In this document: in pieces, positions 54,531 to 64,000 of the stretch | Numbering within the stretch: position 1 is the stretch's first letter | Layout: each line of letters begins with the position of its first letter | Assembly: GCA_021521415.1 (NCBI GenBank) | Contig: JAIQDT010007621.1 | Coordinates: 1 to 64,000, forward strand | Length of the DNA stretch: 64,000 bases | Direction: 5' to 3' | Origin: Bidens hawaiensis | Taxonomy: Eukaryota > Streptophyta > Magnoliopsida > Asterales > Asteraceae | Notes under the pieces: model-generated | Databases searched by the model: none | Seen by the model: only the letters and a program-made list of their open reading frames with translations | Told to the model about the DNA's origin: nothing | Position numbers and translations under genes: made by a program

Positions 54531-56155
54531 CCAATGTGGAGGAAGCTCCACTCGGTCCGCCACGTGATTAGCATAGCATGGGTACTTGAGTGAAAACTCA
54601 AGTGTAGAGTTTGTACATTTTCTTTTATTTTAATGTTTATTTGCTTAGTTTCGTTAAGTCGTCGAGTCACTAACGTAGTTTTTGTAGTTCATCTTTGTTT
54701 TTTTGTTTTTTTTTGCTAGGTAAAAGAGAGACTGTATGAGCTAGAGATGATCCCCAATGAAGACTTTAATGAAAAAAGCAAGTGTGGGGATGGAGTAGCA
54801 GTGGAGCCGTATACTTCATGCTTATTTATTTGCTCCTGATTATTAATTTTTATATATTTATTTGTGAAATACTTTAATTTCTTAATATCTATCGTTATGA
54901 TAAGATATATTTTTAGACATGTTTGTTTTGTTTGCCGCTTACGTCGTGAGAGAATGAGTACCATTTGCTGAGCACGCTCGTAGTTGGAGGGCATTCATGG
55001 AAGAAGACTTTGGCATCATGTTTCATTCGCATATACAGCTAAGTCTTTTCTATTATCTAGCTTATTAACTTTTTATATTAATTTTTTTTTATTTTTAGGT
55101 TTTTAATGTTTTGTATTCCGACTTTATTTTTATTTTTTATTTTTATTTTATGTCGTCCTTATCCTTGCATTGAGGACAATGCAAATTTAAGTGTGGGGAT
55201 TGGATATTTTAGTCGTAGTTTAAATCGAGTTTATGTTAAAAAAAATTGAAAAAAAATTGAAAAATGTTTTAAAAATGTCTCTTGAATTTAGTTTTTTGCG
55301 TTAAAGTGGGAGATGATGATATTATCGGGAAATTGGTTTTTCAAACTACTAATAATATGAGATAAATAATAGAAAACGCACTTAACTTGGGATGTGTCGG
55401 TAGGCTCAGCCTTGAAAATGAAAGGGCAATTTGATAAAATGGTTTAAACGGAAATCTCTTGTGGGTAAAGCGTTTTGTCCGTGGAAGATAAGTAATGAAA
55501 GGTCGGGCCATACTCAAGCCTCAATTATTGGTATAAAAAGTGGTAATATCATGAGTCTTAAAATCTGAATACGTTATCATATGATGCTTGGGTAGGTTTG
55601 ACGTTAGAGTATGCCGTGTAGCCTGTGATATAAATCTTAAACTGCTAGTTTAGTGTTTTACACCTCATTGGCGTATGGTTTTATAACCTTAAATCTTGTA
55701 TTGATGGGATGCTTTGGGTCCGGAGACCATGAGTCTGTATGCAATTTATTCATCTGGGTATTCACAATTCCTAAGTGGGGTTGTGAATATTTAAAATTTA
55801 GCCACAAAGAGCAACCCTTATATGTCTATAAACATGATCACAAGAGTACAAAAGTACAAATTCACTACAGACTTGATCATCTATGCTGTTAGCCATGTGG
55901 GGTCCCCTTGCTCGCGTCTCATTACAATTAAGAAACGGACCACAAGGGACACGCTACATGTAAGCCCTACAGATGAAATTTGGCATGCTCACCTATGGTG
56001 ATGGGTTCGGGGAGTTGCTTGATAACGGGGGTATGTTATGCTGTGGGGAACACTAGCTATTAATTAATTGAACCTTAATCGTATCTAATGGCTGCTTGGT
56101 AGACTTTGATGCTTAAGCTTAGGTGGATAAACAATACCCTTGATCGTCTTAACTA
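54531..56155 (+). other. Athila 3' non-coding region
   Basis: No domains recognised. 'agtgtgggga' occurs twice (about 54783 and 55189), the second inside 'gaggacaatgcaaatttaag', which resembles the end of an Athila coding region. 'acttgag'/'ctcaagt' forms a small hairpin at about 54585-54605. No LTR or polypurine tract was found before the truncated Tekay element. The open frame at 55653-55892 has no recognised content. Confidence 0.4.
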
Positions 56156-57473
56156 TTCCAAAATTCGCACTTGGAAAACTTCGCATACAACTTTTCTTTC
56201 CTTAACAATTCCAAAATCAATCTCAGGTGTTGCTCATGCTCGGCCTTGGTTCGAGAGTAAACCAAAATATCATCTATGAACACAATCACAAACTTGTCCA
56301 AATATGTTTGCACACACGGTTCATCAGATCCATGAATATAGCCGGCGCATTAGTTAGCCCGAAAGGCATCACTAAGAACTCATAATGGCCATATCTGGTT
56401 CGGAAGGCTGTCTTTGGCGCGTCTTCCTCATGGACCCTAAGTTGGTGGTATCCTGACCGTAGATCTATCTTCGAATAATAACTGGATCCCTGCAACTGGT
56501 CAAATAAGTCGTCAATCCTCGGTAAGGGGTACCGATTCTTGACTGTCAGCTTGTTCAGCTCCCTGTAGTCAATACACATTCTGAACGAACCATCTTTCTT
56601 CTTTACAAACAGTACTGGAGCTCCCCAAGGTGAAAAGCTTGGGCGTATGAAACCCTTATCCAATAGTTCCTGTAACTGATTGGATAGCTCTTGCATCTCA
56701 AATGGAGCTAAGCGATAAGGCGCTCGAGCTACTGGCGCAGCTCCTGGGACCAAATCAATACGAAACTCGACTTGTCGCGGCGGCGGTAACCCGGGCAAAT
56801 CTTCAGGAAAAACTTCTGGAAATTCGCGCACTACTGGTAAGTCTTCAATTCTTCGCTCATCTCCTTTCTCTACTACATGCGCCAGGAAGGCGTAGCACCC
56901 TTTCCTTAGGCACTTACGCGCCTTTAGGCATGAAATCAGTTTCGTCGCAACTCCCCTTCTTTCCCCTTGAATCATCAAAGTTTCTCCGTTCAACAGTGGA
57001 ATCCGAACCTGTTTCTCATGACAAACAATCTCCGCGAGATTCTCGACCAACCAATCCATACCTACCACAATATCGAAACTTCCCAAATCTATTGGTAACA
57101 AGTTAATATTGAACTCATGACCTCCCATGACTAACACACATTGCTCCGTCCTTTCATTCGCGCATAACTGCCTACCATTGGCTAGTTCTATAGTATAAGG
57201 TTTGTCTAGCCTACTGGTCGCTAAGCCCAGGGAGTTTTTAAACTCATGGGATATAAAACTTAGGTCAGCGCCAGTATCAAATAAGACAGATGCATAATGA
57301 CCGTTAAGCAAAAACGTACCGGTTACCACATTCGGCTCTTCCTTTGCTTCACCCGCGCCGATCACAAAAGCCTCTCCCGCGAGCTTGGTTTCCTTTCTGT
57401 GGGCAATCCCGACTGAAGTGTCCAGGCTTCCCGCATGCGTAGCAGTTGTCATTGGCTCCAGCTTCTTTAGCAC
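56156..57473 (-). pseudogene. pol: Chromovirus (Tekay-like) pol: protease and partial RT
   Basis: The minus-strand frame 57473-56286 follows gag in a different frame. It carries '[21 protein letters not shown]' (retropepsin D-T-G-A), 'VGMDWL', then the RT: '[13 protein letters not shown]', '[13 protein letters not shown]', '[22 protein letters not shown]', '[12 protein letters not shown]', '[15 protein letters not shown]', '[14 protein letters not shown]' and '[19 protein letters not shown]'. The frame breaks at about 56311 through loss of one base. In the next frame the catalytic F-I-D-D box is readable ('[13 protein letters not shown]') as far as 'KCEFWN' at about 56156, where homology ends abruptly. 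RNase H, integrase and chromodomain are missing. Confidence 0.9.
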
Positions 57474-58431
57474 GGCAATTCACCGTCTTGTGTCCTGGTC
57501 TGCCACATTTGGCGCACGTGACGTTCGCGCATTCGCCTTCGTGGTGATACTTGCATTTGCTGCACCATGGGTAAGGCCCGCTGTATCCTTTCCTTGATGG
57601 TTCCGCGGCTTGAATCGCGTAAACCCTTGTGCTTTCCTGCTTCTTGGGCGGTGGCTGCTTGAAGTCTGATCCTCGGTGGGAGTTCCATTTCCTCTTGGAG
57701 TCAGAGGTTCGCTGCTCGTTCAAGCGGGTGGTCAACATACCCGCACGAACCGTATCCCTTGTAAGGGTGATGGCTCGCGCAACCGCCTCGTCAAAGGTCG
57801 GAGGTGCGGCGGCGTTGAGCGGGACCCTAACGACAGGAGGTAACCCAAAGATGTACCTCTCGATTTTCTTTTCTTCTGTGTTTGCCATGTCTGGCACCAG
57901 CTGGCAAAGCTCGTTGAAACGATTGGTGTAGGCATCGATATCTGTTCCTACCATGGTGTGGTTCCAGAATTCTTGTTGCAAGCTCTGAATTTCTGCGCGA
58001 GAGCAGAACTTTCTCATCAACATTTCTTTCAATTCTTCCCAGGTCTTGTGAAGAGCAACTTCTCGCCCCAAAGTCTTTACTTGGAGCTTCCACCAAGATG
58101 AAGCTGCTTCTTGGAACATGCAGGTCGCGTAAAGGACCTTCTGGTTTTCACTACATCCGCTGATGGAGAGAACTGTCTCCATCTTGTCAATCCAATTGTA
58201 GAGCCCAATGGCTCCTTCGGTGCCTTTGAACGGCCAAGGCCTACAGGCCATGAATGTTTTATAGGAGCATCCTTTGTCCAAGGCTCCTGATTCGGGTTCT
58301 GGGGTCTCGTTCTCTTGGCGACCCTGACTAGATTCGGCCTTGCTGGCCTCATGCGTTGCAATCGCCTGCGCGATTATTTCTGCGAGCTCCTCGGGTGTCA
58401 TGGTAATTCCCTTGGCTCTGGTTGGAGGCAT
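57349..58431 (-). CDS. gag: Chromovirus (Tekay-like) gag
   Basis: ATG at 58431, 360 codons, uninterrupted. Retrotrans_gag core: '[18 protein letters not shown]', '[14 protein letters not shown]', '[14 protein letters not shown]', '[10 protein letters not shown]', '[13 protein letters not shown]' and 'YIFGLPP'. Near codons 289-345 are three Cys/His clusters: '[12 protein letters not shown]' and two canonical knuckles, '[14 protein letters not shown]' and '[14 protein letters not shown]'. The frame ends at a stop shortly after 'GNQARGRGF'. Pol overlaps in the +1 frame, and a one-base insertion near 57372 is the likely cause, because such gag-pol genes are usually one frame. Gag assembles the particle and binds element RNA. 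The element is otherwise truncated. Confidence 0.85.
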   Translation of the reverse strand: MPPTRAKGITMTPEELAEIIAQAIATHEASKAESSQGRQENETPEPESGALDKGCSYKTFMACRPWPFKGTEGAIGLYNWIDKMETVLSISGCSENQKVLYATCMFQEAASSWWKLQVKTLGREVALHKTWEELKEMLMRKFCSRAEIQSLQQEFWNHTMVGTDIDAYTNRFNELCQLVPDMANTEEKKIERYIFGLPPVVRVPLNAAAPPTFDEAVARAITLTRDTVRAGMLTTRLNEQRTSDSKRKWNSHRGSDFKQPPPKKQESTRVYAIQAAEPSRKGYSGPYPWCSKCKYHHEGECANVTCAKCGRPGHKTVNCRAKEAGANDNCYACGKPGHFSRDCPQKGNQARGRGFCDRRG

Positions 58432-58634
58432 TCTTTCATAAAAAGAAAATATAACAAACTTAGCGCATGTACTCAGAGCACATAATGTTCTTATCTCTAG
58501 ACACTGTGACCCGTGTTCCTAAGTGCGTGTGTGATTTTTCTTTTGAAAATATTCTTTGAAAAATATTTCATGCGATTCCCCAAAGGTTATAGTCTAGGTA
58601 AAAAAAAACTTCTTTTCCTAGTTCGCTATAACCA
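58432..58634 (-). other. Tekay-like 5' leader
   Basis: About 200 bases between the gag start and the primer-binding site, with no coding signal. Confidence 0.7.
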
Positions 58635-58650
58635 GGGCTCTGATACCAAT
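58635..58650 (-). other. Primer-binding site (tRNA-Met, minus strand)
   Basis: Read on the minus strand this is ATTGGTATCAGAGCCC, complementary to the initiator methionine tRNA 3' end, one base inside the LTR's terminal ACA. Confidence 0.9.
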
Positions 58651-59145
58651 CTGTCACACCCGGCCCTGAGCGGCGGAAACAGCCGGGCGCGCGCGAGTGG
58701 GGATTGATACTTAAGCACGGGCCATTGCAAAACATTCAAAGATTTTTATTGCGCATGAGAAGTTTAATACAAATACATTACATTGTTTAAGTATTACATA
58801 AAAACATCCAAGTACAAAAACTGAAGATTTTCTCGCCATATCCCCTTGCGCGGCGGGTAACCGTGCGCATCGAGGGGATAAAACCAAAATCTTCCAAAAA
58901 GCTTGTTTTAGATGTTCAGCGTGTGGTGCTCTAAGTGTGACTCCATGCGCTACCTAGTTATCTCCTGAAAGACACGTAAAAACATTTGAATCAGTATAAA
59001 CTGAGTGAGTTCACAAGTTTTAGTAACTTGATAAATCGTATTGCATCATAATCTTGATACAAATCATTCTGAAACATAATTCTGGTAGCATCATTAAACA
59101 CATGCTTGGTAAAACATAGTTATATCAACATATTCTGATAAAATC

Positions 59146-59480
59146 GTTCCGCGGGTTACGCGCGAACATTTCTGGGAACTGTGCTCGTCTGTGTAAGTGG
59201 CGCTGCCACTACGAGCTAAAATAACGTAATACCGTCCCGCGGGTTACGCGCGGACACTTCTGGAAAACTGTGCTCGTCTGTGTAAGTGGCGCTGCCACTA
59301 CGAGCGAATATATGCTGTAATACCGTCCCGCGGGTTACGCGCGGACGTTTGTGCCGGAAAACAAGGCGCTCGTCTGCGTAAGAGGAGCGACCTCTACGAA
59401 CGGGCTCAAACCCATAGTACTGCCCCGTGCTAGGCACTCGTCTGTGTAAGAGGTGCGACCCCTACGAGTGGGCGGATCAA
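59146..59480. repeat. GC-rich tandem array, about 90-bp unit, in the Tekay-like LTR
   Basis: Four units: 'ccgcgggttacgcgcg', 'cttctgg(a)aa', 'tgctcgtctg(t/c)gtaag' and '(g/a)ccactacgagc' recur at about 59146, 59232, 59323 and (diverged) 59415. It is strikingly GC-rich compared with the surroundings. Each unit has complementary 'gtggcgctgccac'-like stems. Confidence 0.85.
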
Positions 59481-60614
59481 ACCAGCAGTCCCTACCCTTA
59501 GAGTTCCAATGGTAAAGTGATCACTTACTCGAATCTGGTGCACTATCATCGAAAAACCATAGATAACTGTTCGCATTGTTCATCATGAAACATAACTTAA
59601 ACACGTAATCGTTTGCTTAGCTTGTAAATATACCATGATAAAACATTATTTAAATACGTGTCCCTCGCCCCGAAAACAGTTTAAAATGGTGAAAACAGTG
59701 AAAATAGGGGCTGTGAGACTCACCTGTGGTTCTTGTTAAGGGATTAATCGAGATTCGGGTTTTCTTGGTGTTGGCCTCGGAATCGAAGGTCTAGAATACG
59801 ATTAAATAACAAATATATATATTAAGATCAAGATGTAAGGGTTGGAAAGTAGATCTCAAGGTTATAATCTCGGCTTACCTAGTAACAGGATCGGAGCTGG
59901 AAACAACGGATGCTTGGGAAAAGATTAGTGCAAGTTTGTAGTTCTTTGAAGTGTGTTTTGGGTGATAATTTAGGCTACAAATTTATAGGCAAACTCAAGG
60001 GAACATAATCCCTTGCTTTAGGGAATTGTAATCTTTTGAAATGATGATAAAGTATGGAAATTATTATTATTTATTAAAAGAGTAGAAAAGTAGATTAAAG
60101 ATTCTGATTTGATATGGACAGGACATGCAGGGCTGTGGTTGGTGAGAGGGGGTGGCTGGCAGTTGACTTTTACAGTTTGCTTTTTCAGTGCTTTAGACAG
60201 TGTTCAGTAAAAAGTAGAAGTTTTCTGAAACACGCTACCCGCCCTCTTTTGGGCGGGGACAATTTCCTTAAATCTGATCATTTTGACTAAGTGTTCTGCG
60301 CGTATAACTTGGTGCGCATAGCTTCCTGCGTGTAGAACATTTCTTTGCTGCGGGTAGGTGCGTAACCTTCTCGCAGTTAGGGACATTTGAGTTTCATTTG
60401 TAGATTCTCCAGGTGGTTTTGGTATTTCAACATAGTGATCAGTCATGTTGAAGTCAATTCCATCCTGGAGCTTCAGACAAACTAGCTCTCAACGTTCCCG
60501 CCATGCGGGTAGGTTAGTTCCCTTCCGCACGCGCATAAACGATGTAGGATGCACCCGCCTTAGCATCATGCGGGATGGTCAACCCATAGACAACATAACG
60601 TTCAAGTTACATGA

Positions 60615-60840
60615 AAACATAAGGCCAAAACGTTCACGCATGGCGCATATAACATATGCTCACGCTGGTTCTTAACATGGTGCGCTCGCGCAGGGCGCAC
60701 ATAACACATGCACGCGCTGACTAACATGGCGCGCTTCGCGCAGGGCAAACATAAATGCCCGCGCTGATCCTTAACATAGCGTGCTCGCGCAGGGCGCACA
60801 TAACAAATGCACGTGCTGACTATCATGGCGCGCATAATAT
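60615..60840. repeat. GC-rich tandem array, about 60-bp unit, in the Tekay-like LTR
   Basis: Units with 'catggcgcgc', 'tcgcgcagggc', '(g)cacataac(a)' and 'atgc(a/c)cgcgctga' occur three to four times. The minus-strand open frame 60602-60850 is a translation of this repeat and not a gene. Confidence 0.8.
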
Positions 60841-60906
60841 TTACAATCACCTAATTATTAGGTTGATTACTTAGTTTAAGGGGTTGGGAAATTACCGGGT
60901 GTCACA

Positions 60907-62187
60907 AATTATTATTATAAAATGGGGGATTAAAATTTAATTAATATTAAACTATATAAAACAAATAATTAAGAAAAGACAATTAATAAAACACAAGAGG
61001 AATAAGTTTAACTGATTCAGATGGTAATGAAAAAACCACCTAGGCTGGAATCGTCAAAGTTTCAGTTATCATATAGTTGGAAAATAATAGTTATGGAACT
61101 GGGATCGCAAAATAGACACTTAAAAAAACCCAAATAGGACCCCTGACCCTTCTCAAGAAGACACCAATGGATTTTTAATAAGTTTTAAGACACACCAGTT
61201 TTATAAATTAAACTGCCTTACGGTTATCTAATTAATTTATGAAAAAATACCTTTATAGTGAAATCCTACATTACAACTTGGAAATCAAAGGTAATATGAT
61301 AAATTCAATTGACTCGCTAAACAATATTAGTTAATCAAACCAAGACGGACTCCTTACGAAGAATTAAATCTAGCAATCTTAATGAACAAATGTCTTACAA
61401 TAACCTCTCATCTTACAGATTTCTCGGTTAGCAACACACTTTTATTCGTTTGACTAATAATATTATTCCAGTGATCTTAATCGAATTCAATCACAAACTA
61501 GTAAAAAACACAAAGTAGATGTCTTAACAAAATCATATCACATGAAACAATCACCAAGGATAATGTGGAATAATAAAACGAGAACAAGCAAAACCAAGTG
61601 CACATACACATCAATCAAATAAAATCAAATAGTTTACTGAATCATAAAGGCATAAGGAAAAGAAATAATCCAACTAAAATCAAAACATCAACAACGGTTC
61701 ATCGATAGCCTAGGCAGTCTATTAAGTTTAGCCTAGCATCTTAAAGTCAAACAAAACGATAATAGAAGAAAACATGGTGAAAACATGGCGAAAATAATGA
61801 AAACCGAGATTCGAAGTTGATAAAACCCGTAATCTTCAATCTTGAATGTAAAGCTCGTCATCGAATGCTTCCTTGCTTTCAATACTGCCAAGAATCTCGA
61901 ATAAACTACAAATTCGTCTAGTGGTCGTAGGGTATCTTTCAAGTTAAGGTTAAGGGTGTTTATATATTGAACTGGCCCAAAACCTGACCAAAATACGTAA
62001 CTTTCTGGAAAATGGAGGTCTAGGCGCCGCGCTACCAGGTCCCCCCCCCCCCCCCCCGCCGCACGACACGACGTATACAAATCTTAAATGTGTTAGTAGT
62101 ATACAAATATTAAATAAAAACAACCAAAAATTAATAAAATATTATATAAAATATACAAGGGAAATATTTATGTTTATCATTATATCA
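60907..62187 (-). mobile_element. Athila-type LTR fragment (minus strand)
   Basis: Reverse complement of much of the LTR at 27945-29541. It shares 'aaaccacctaggctgga' (61034), 'gacccttctcaagaagacacc' in part (61145), and 'gcctaggcagtctattaa' / 'agcctagcatctta' (about 61708-61745). Its right end 'tatatca' (62181-62187) is the complement of the TGATATA start. The other end is missing at the Tekay-like LTR. It contains a C-run (62041-62057). The minus-strand frame at 61733-62080 is LTR sequence. Confidence 0.75.
62041..62057. repeat. 17-base C homopolymer
   Basis: An uninterrupted run of 17 C followed by 'gccgcacg'. The length may be unreliable because such runs are hard to sequence. Confidence 0.8.
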
Positions 62188-62981
62188 CCGAACTATTATT
62201 ATTTAATATAATCATTAATTTTTTCATTTGATCATTGATTATTTAATTTCACTTTGAGTCGCTCGGTTTTAGTTTCGACTATTCAATAAAATATTTTAAA
62301 CTACCAAGTATGTGCAAAATTCACCATTACCCCTTCTAACCAAGCAACCATACCCCAGGGACTATTTTGCAAAAAATAAACTTTTATTTCCCTCCTCTCC
62401 CTCACCATCATCGCCGACACTCCCCCCCACCCCCTTCTTGAATTTGATCCACCAAATAAGAACGTGAATCACGGAATTGGACATACCTAATCATTCATTG
62501 ATCATTTGTGTGTTCATCATCATTCATATATGTTAATTAACAGCTAATTTACACTAATTTGATATTTACTTGAGCCGCAGACTTGATTGACACCAAAGTC
62601 TTATAAAGATAAGTCCATAACTCAATTAAACAATCCTACACCATCTTCCTTCCATTATGAAACTAAACCCTAAATCTATTTTAACTTAGGAATCGTTTAT
62701 GATTGTTTGCCATGTCGTATTCAGACCACACACCCTAGCATCACGTTCTCATTTAATTCGTCATCAAAACGGGTAATTGTTATATGCTTATGGGTCGATT
62801 TTAGGTCGTCTTTAATACCCCCTATATCAATTTTTATTAACAAAGGATGTAGGTCCTTCAATTGAGATTCTAGGGTTCTTGAGGGTTTAGGATCAATTGA
62901 GAATATTTTGTAAGTATTAATTGTTTCATGATTATAACATGCTAGATACCGACATAGACGGTTGTTGCAATATAATTAAAT

Positions 62982-63040
62982 CAGTGGACCAGCTGAGGCG
63001 CAGTTTCGAGCCCCAGCCAACGCGGTTTTTATCATTTTTT
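62982..63040 (+). other. tRNA-like module inside an LTR
   Basis: 'agtttcgagccc' (63002-63013) resembles a B box, with 'agtggaccagctgagg' (62983-62998) as a weak A box, and T-runs follow (63026 and 63035). The spacing is short. Confidence 0.3.
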
Positions 63041-63070
63041 TATTATTGTTATTTTATTTTTTCAATTATT

Positions 63071-63090
63071 ATTATTATTATTATTATTAT
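63071..63090. repeat. (TTA)n microsatellite
   Basis: An ATT/TTA trinucleotide run of about seven units. Confidence 0.85.
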
Positions 63091-63197
63091 CGTATACACA
63101 TTATCTAATTAGTATAAAAGAGAAGTTTGGTGCCACAAATGGTTTTATTGGGTTTTGTATATGTTATAATTGTTCCATGTTTGAAGAATAATTTAAC

Positions 63198-63275
63198 TTT
63201 GGTGGGATGGTGTTGTCGTTAGGTTGTATGTTGGTAAGGGTTACCGCTTGGCAACACAAGTTCGAGTCTCTATGT
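63198..63275 (+). other. tRNA-like module inside an LTR
   Basis: 'aagttcgagtctc' (63258-63270) matches the B-box core GTTCGANTC. An A-box-like 'ggtgggatggtg' lies at about 63201. The spacing is longer than in tRNAs. Confidence 0.3.
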
Positions 63276-64000
63276 AAAAACATTCTGGGTTTTGTTTTTT
63301 GTGTCACTGCTTAGGTGGGCCAGATTTTTGGAGGGTTTTTTACTTACAATGTTGTGAATTTTGCTATTAGTTTGCTATTATTGGTGTATTCTGCCACGTT
63401 ATTTGTTTCACACTAAGATGTTGTTTAAAGTTATTTTTAATTTTTTATAACGACCAAAACTTAATTGGGTTAAGATTTTTAAGTTAAACAATGATACATA
63501 TTATTTTGAAAGTCAATTTTTGTAACTGATCATTGTGTTTCATACGTATATCGTGATTTTTGTAACTACCTAAATGCCCGAAATCGACAATAATCGGGAT
63601 TTTTAACGTTCGAGTTTTACCTACCGATGTCACCCCCATTGGTCCCTCACTTTTTTATATATTTTTTTGTTTTAGCTACTGTACACTAACATACGTAACC
63701 GAAACCGATCTAAATCACTTTGACTTACCACCTCGATGCTTGGGACCAACAACACTTTGGTTTTACCACCGCCTAGGTTTTATAGAATTGCCTCGGCACA
63801 ACGCGTCGGGTAATCACTAGTTATATATTAAAACTAATAGTATTATTACGAGTTTAACGAACCGAACGTCGTTAGTCTCTCAAAATAAATTTTTGGTGTA
63901 AACATTTCCATATATGTTATATGAATATGTATATATAACTTTATATTCATAAAGATCTATATTCTTCGTTTTAGCTTAATATCAATGTTGTAAAAGTAGG

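Larger units (their letters stand above)
58652..60906 (-). mobile_element. Chromovirus (Tekay-like) 5' LTR (2,255 bp)
   Basis: Bounded by TGTCACACCCGG (plus-strand left end) and CCGGGTGTCACA (right end), typical mirror-image Tekay ends. It adjoins the primer-binding site on its gag side. It contains two GC-rich tandem arrays (59146-59480 and 60615-60840). No second LTR is present because the element is cut at 56156. The LTR abuts an Athila LTR fragment at 60907. Confidence 0.85.
62188..64000 (+). mobile_element. Chromovirus-type LTR stretch, unbounded
   Basis: No coding content. 'ccccagggactattttgcaaaa' in part (about 62350) parallels 'agggaccaatttgcaa' (13516) and 'agggaccaaagtgcaaa' (47821) in the other long LTRs, and like them the stretch holds tRNA-like modules. 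Neither LTR end could be placed, and the sequence runs off the window. The open frame at 62921-63112 is mostly a translated TTA repeat. Confidence 0.45.

Noticed and set aside
60602..60850. An 82-codon minus-strand frame rich in Cys and Arg
   Set aside because: It is a translation of the GC-rich 60-bp tandem array in the Tekay-like LTR.

Overview
This window is nuclear DNA of a flowering plant. It is AT-rich and almost entirely made of retrotransposon debris, with no rRNA, no convincing canonical tRNA gene, no CRISPR array and no intact host gene. All major plant classes are represented: Ty1/copia elements of the SIRE/Sirevirus type, Ty3/gypsy elements of Athila, Tat and chromovirus (Tekay/Del-like) type, a LINE, and hAT-like and other TIR elements. 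I suspect the daisy family (Asteraceae) from remembered resemblance of the copia accessory ORF to proteins common in that family. That is inference only.

Layout. 1-3.5 kb: a tandemly duplicated LTR-like stretch, an Athila LTR scrap and a broken Tat-type reverse transcriptase. 3.5-5.2 kb: a 5'-truncated LINE with a 17-bp target-site duplication, holding a foldback hAT-like element with an 8-bp duplication. 5.2-9.2 kb: mostly non-coding, with faint traces of a minus-strand gene. 9.2-13.3 kb: an 81-bp tandem array, the 3' end of one copia element, then the LTR, gag and accessory ORF of a second, lacking pol. 13.3-22 kb: long chromovirus-type LTRs, one split by a 2,440-bp solo LTR with a perfect CCGGC duplication. 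22-24.3 kb: the 3' end of a third copia element and an Athila LTR end with primer-binding site. 24.5-29.8 kb: a direct-repeat pair around tandem arrays, and an Athila LTR.

29.8-47.6 kb is a nested stack. An old Athila element (gag, protease, RT, RNase H) is split by a minus-strand solo LTR. That LTR is itself split by a nearly complete 11,964-bp copia element (31175-43138). The copia LTRs differ at only 5 of 430 positions, yet gag, pol and the accessory ORF each carry breaks. 47.6-56 kb: a chromovirus-type LTR, then an Athila element with LTR, gag and protease but no RT or integrase. 56-60.9 kb: a minus-strand Tekay-like element (LTR, gag, protease, partial RT). 60.9-64 kb: a minus-strand Athila LTR fragment and more chromovirus-type LTR.

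The most interesting structures are: (a) an uncharacterised third ORF next to the polypurine tract, seen in four copia-type copies; (b) dense arrays of short palindromes (GCGAAGTT/AACTTCGC) throughout the non-coding parts of the big copia element, with a different palindrome (ATTCGTTA/TAACGAAT) in the same role in other LTRs; and (c) tRNA-like B-box modules, several followed by T-runs, inside unrelated-looking LTR stretches. Motifs, boundaries and duplications were read by eye. Family assignments rest on recognised protein motifs, not on database searches.
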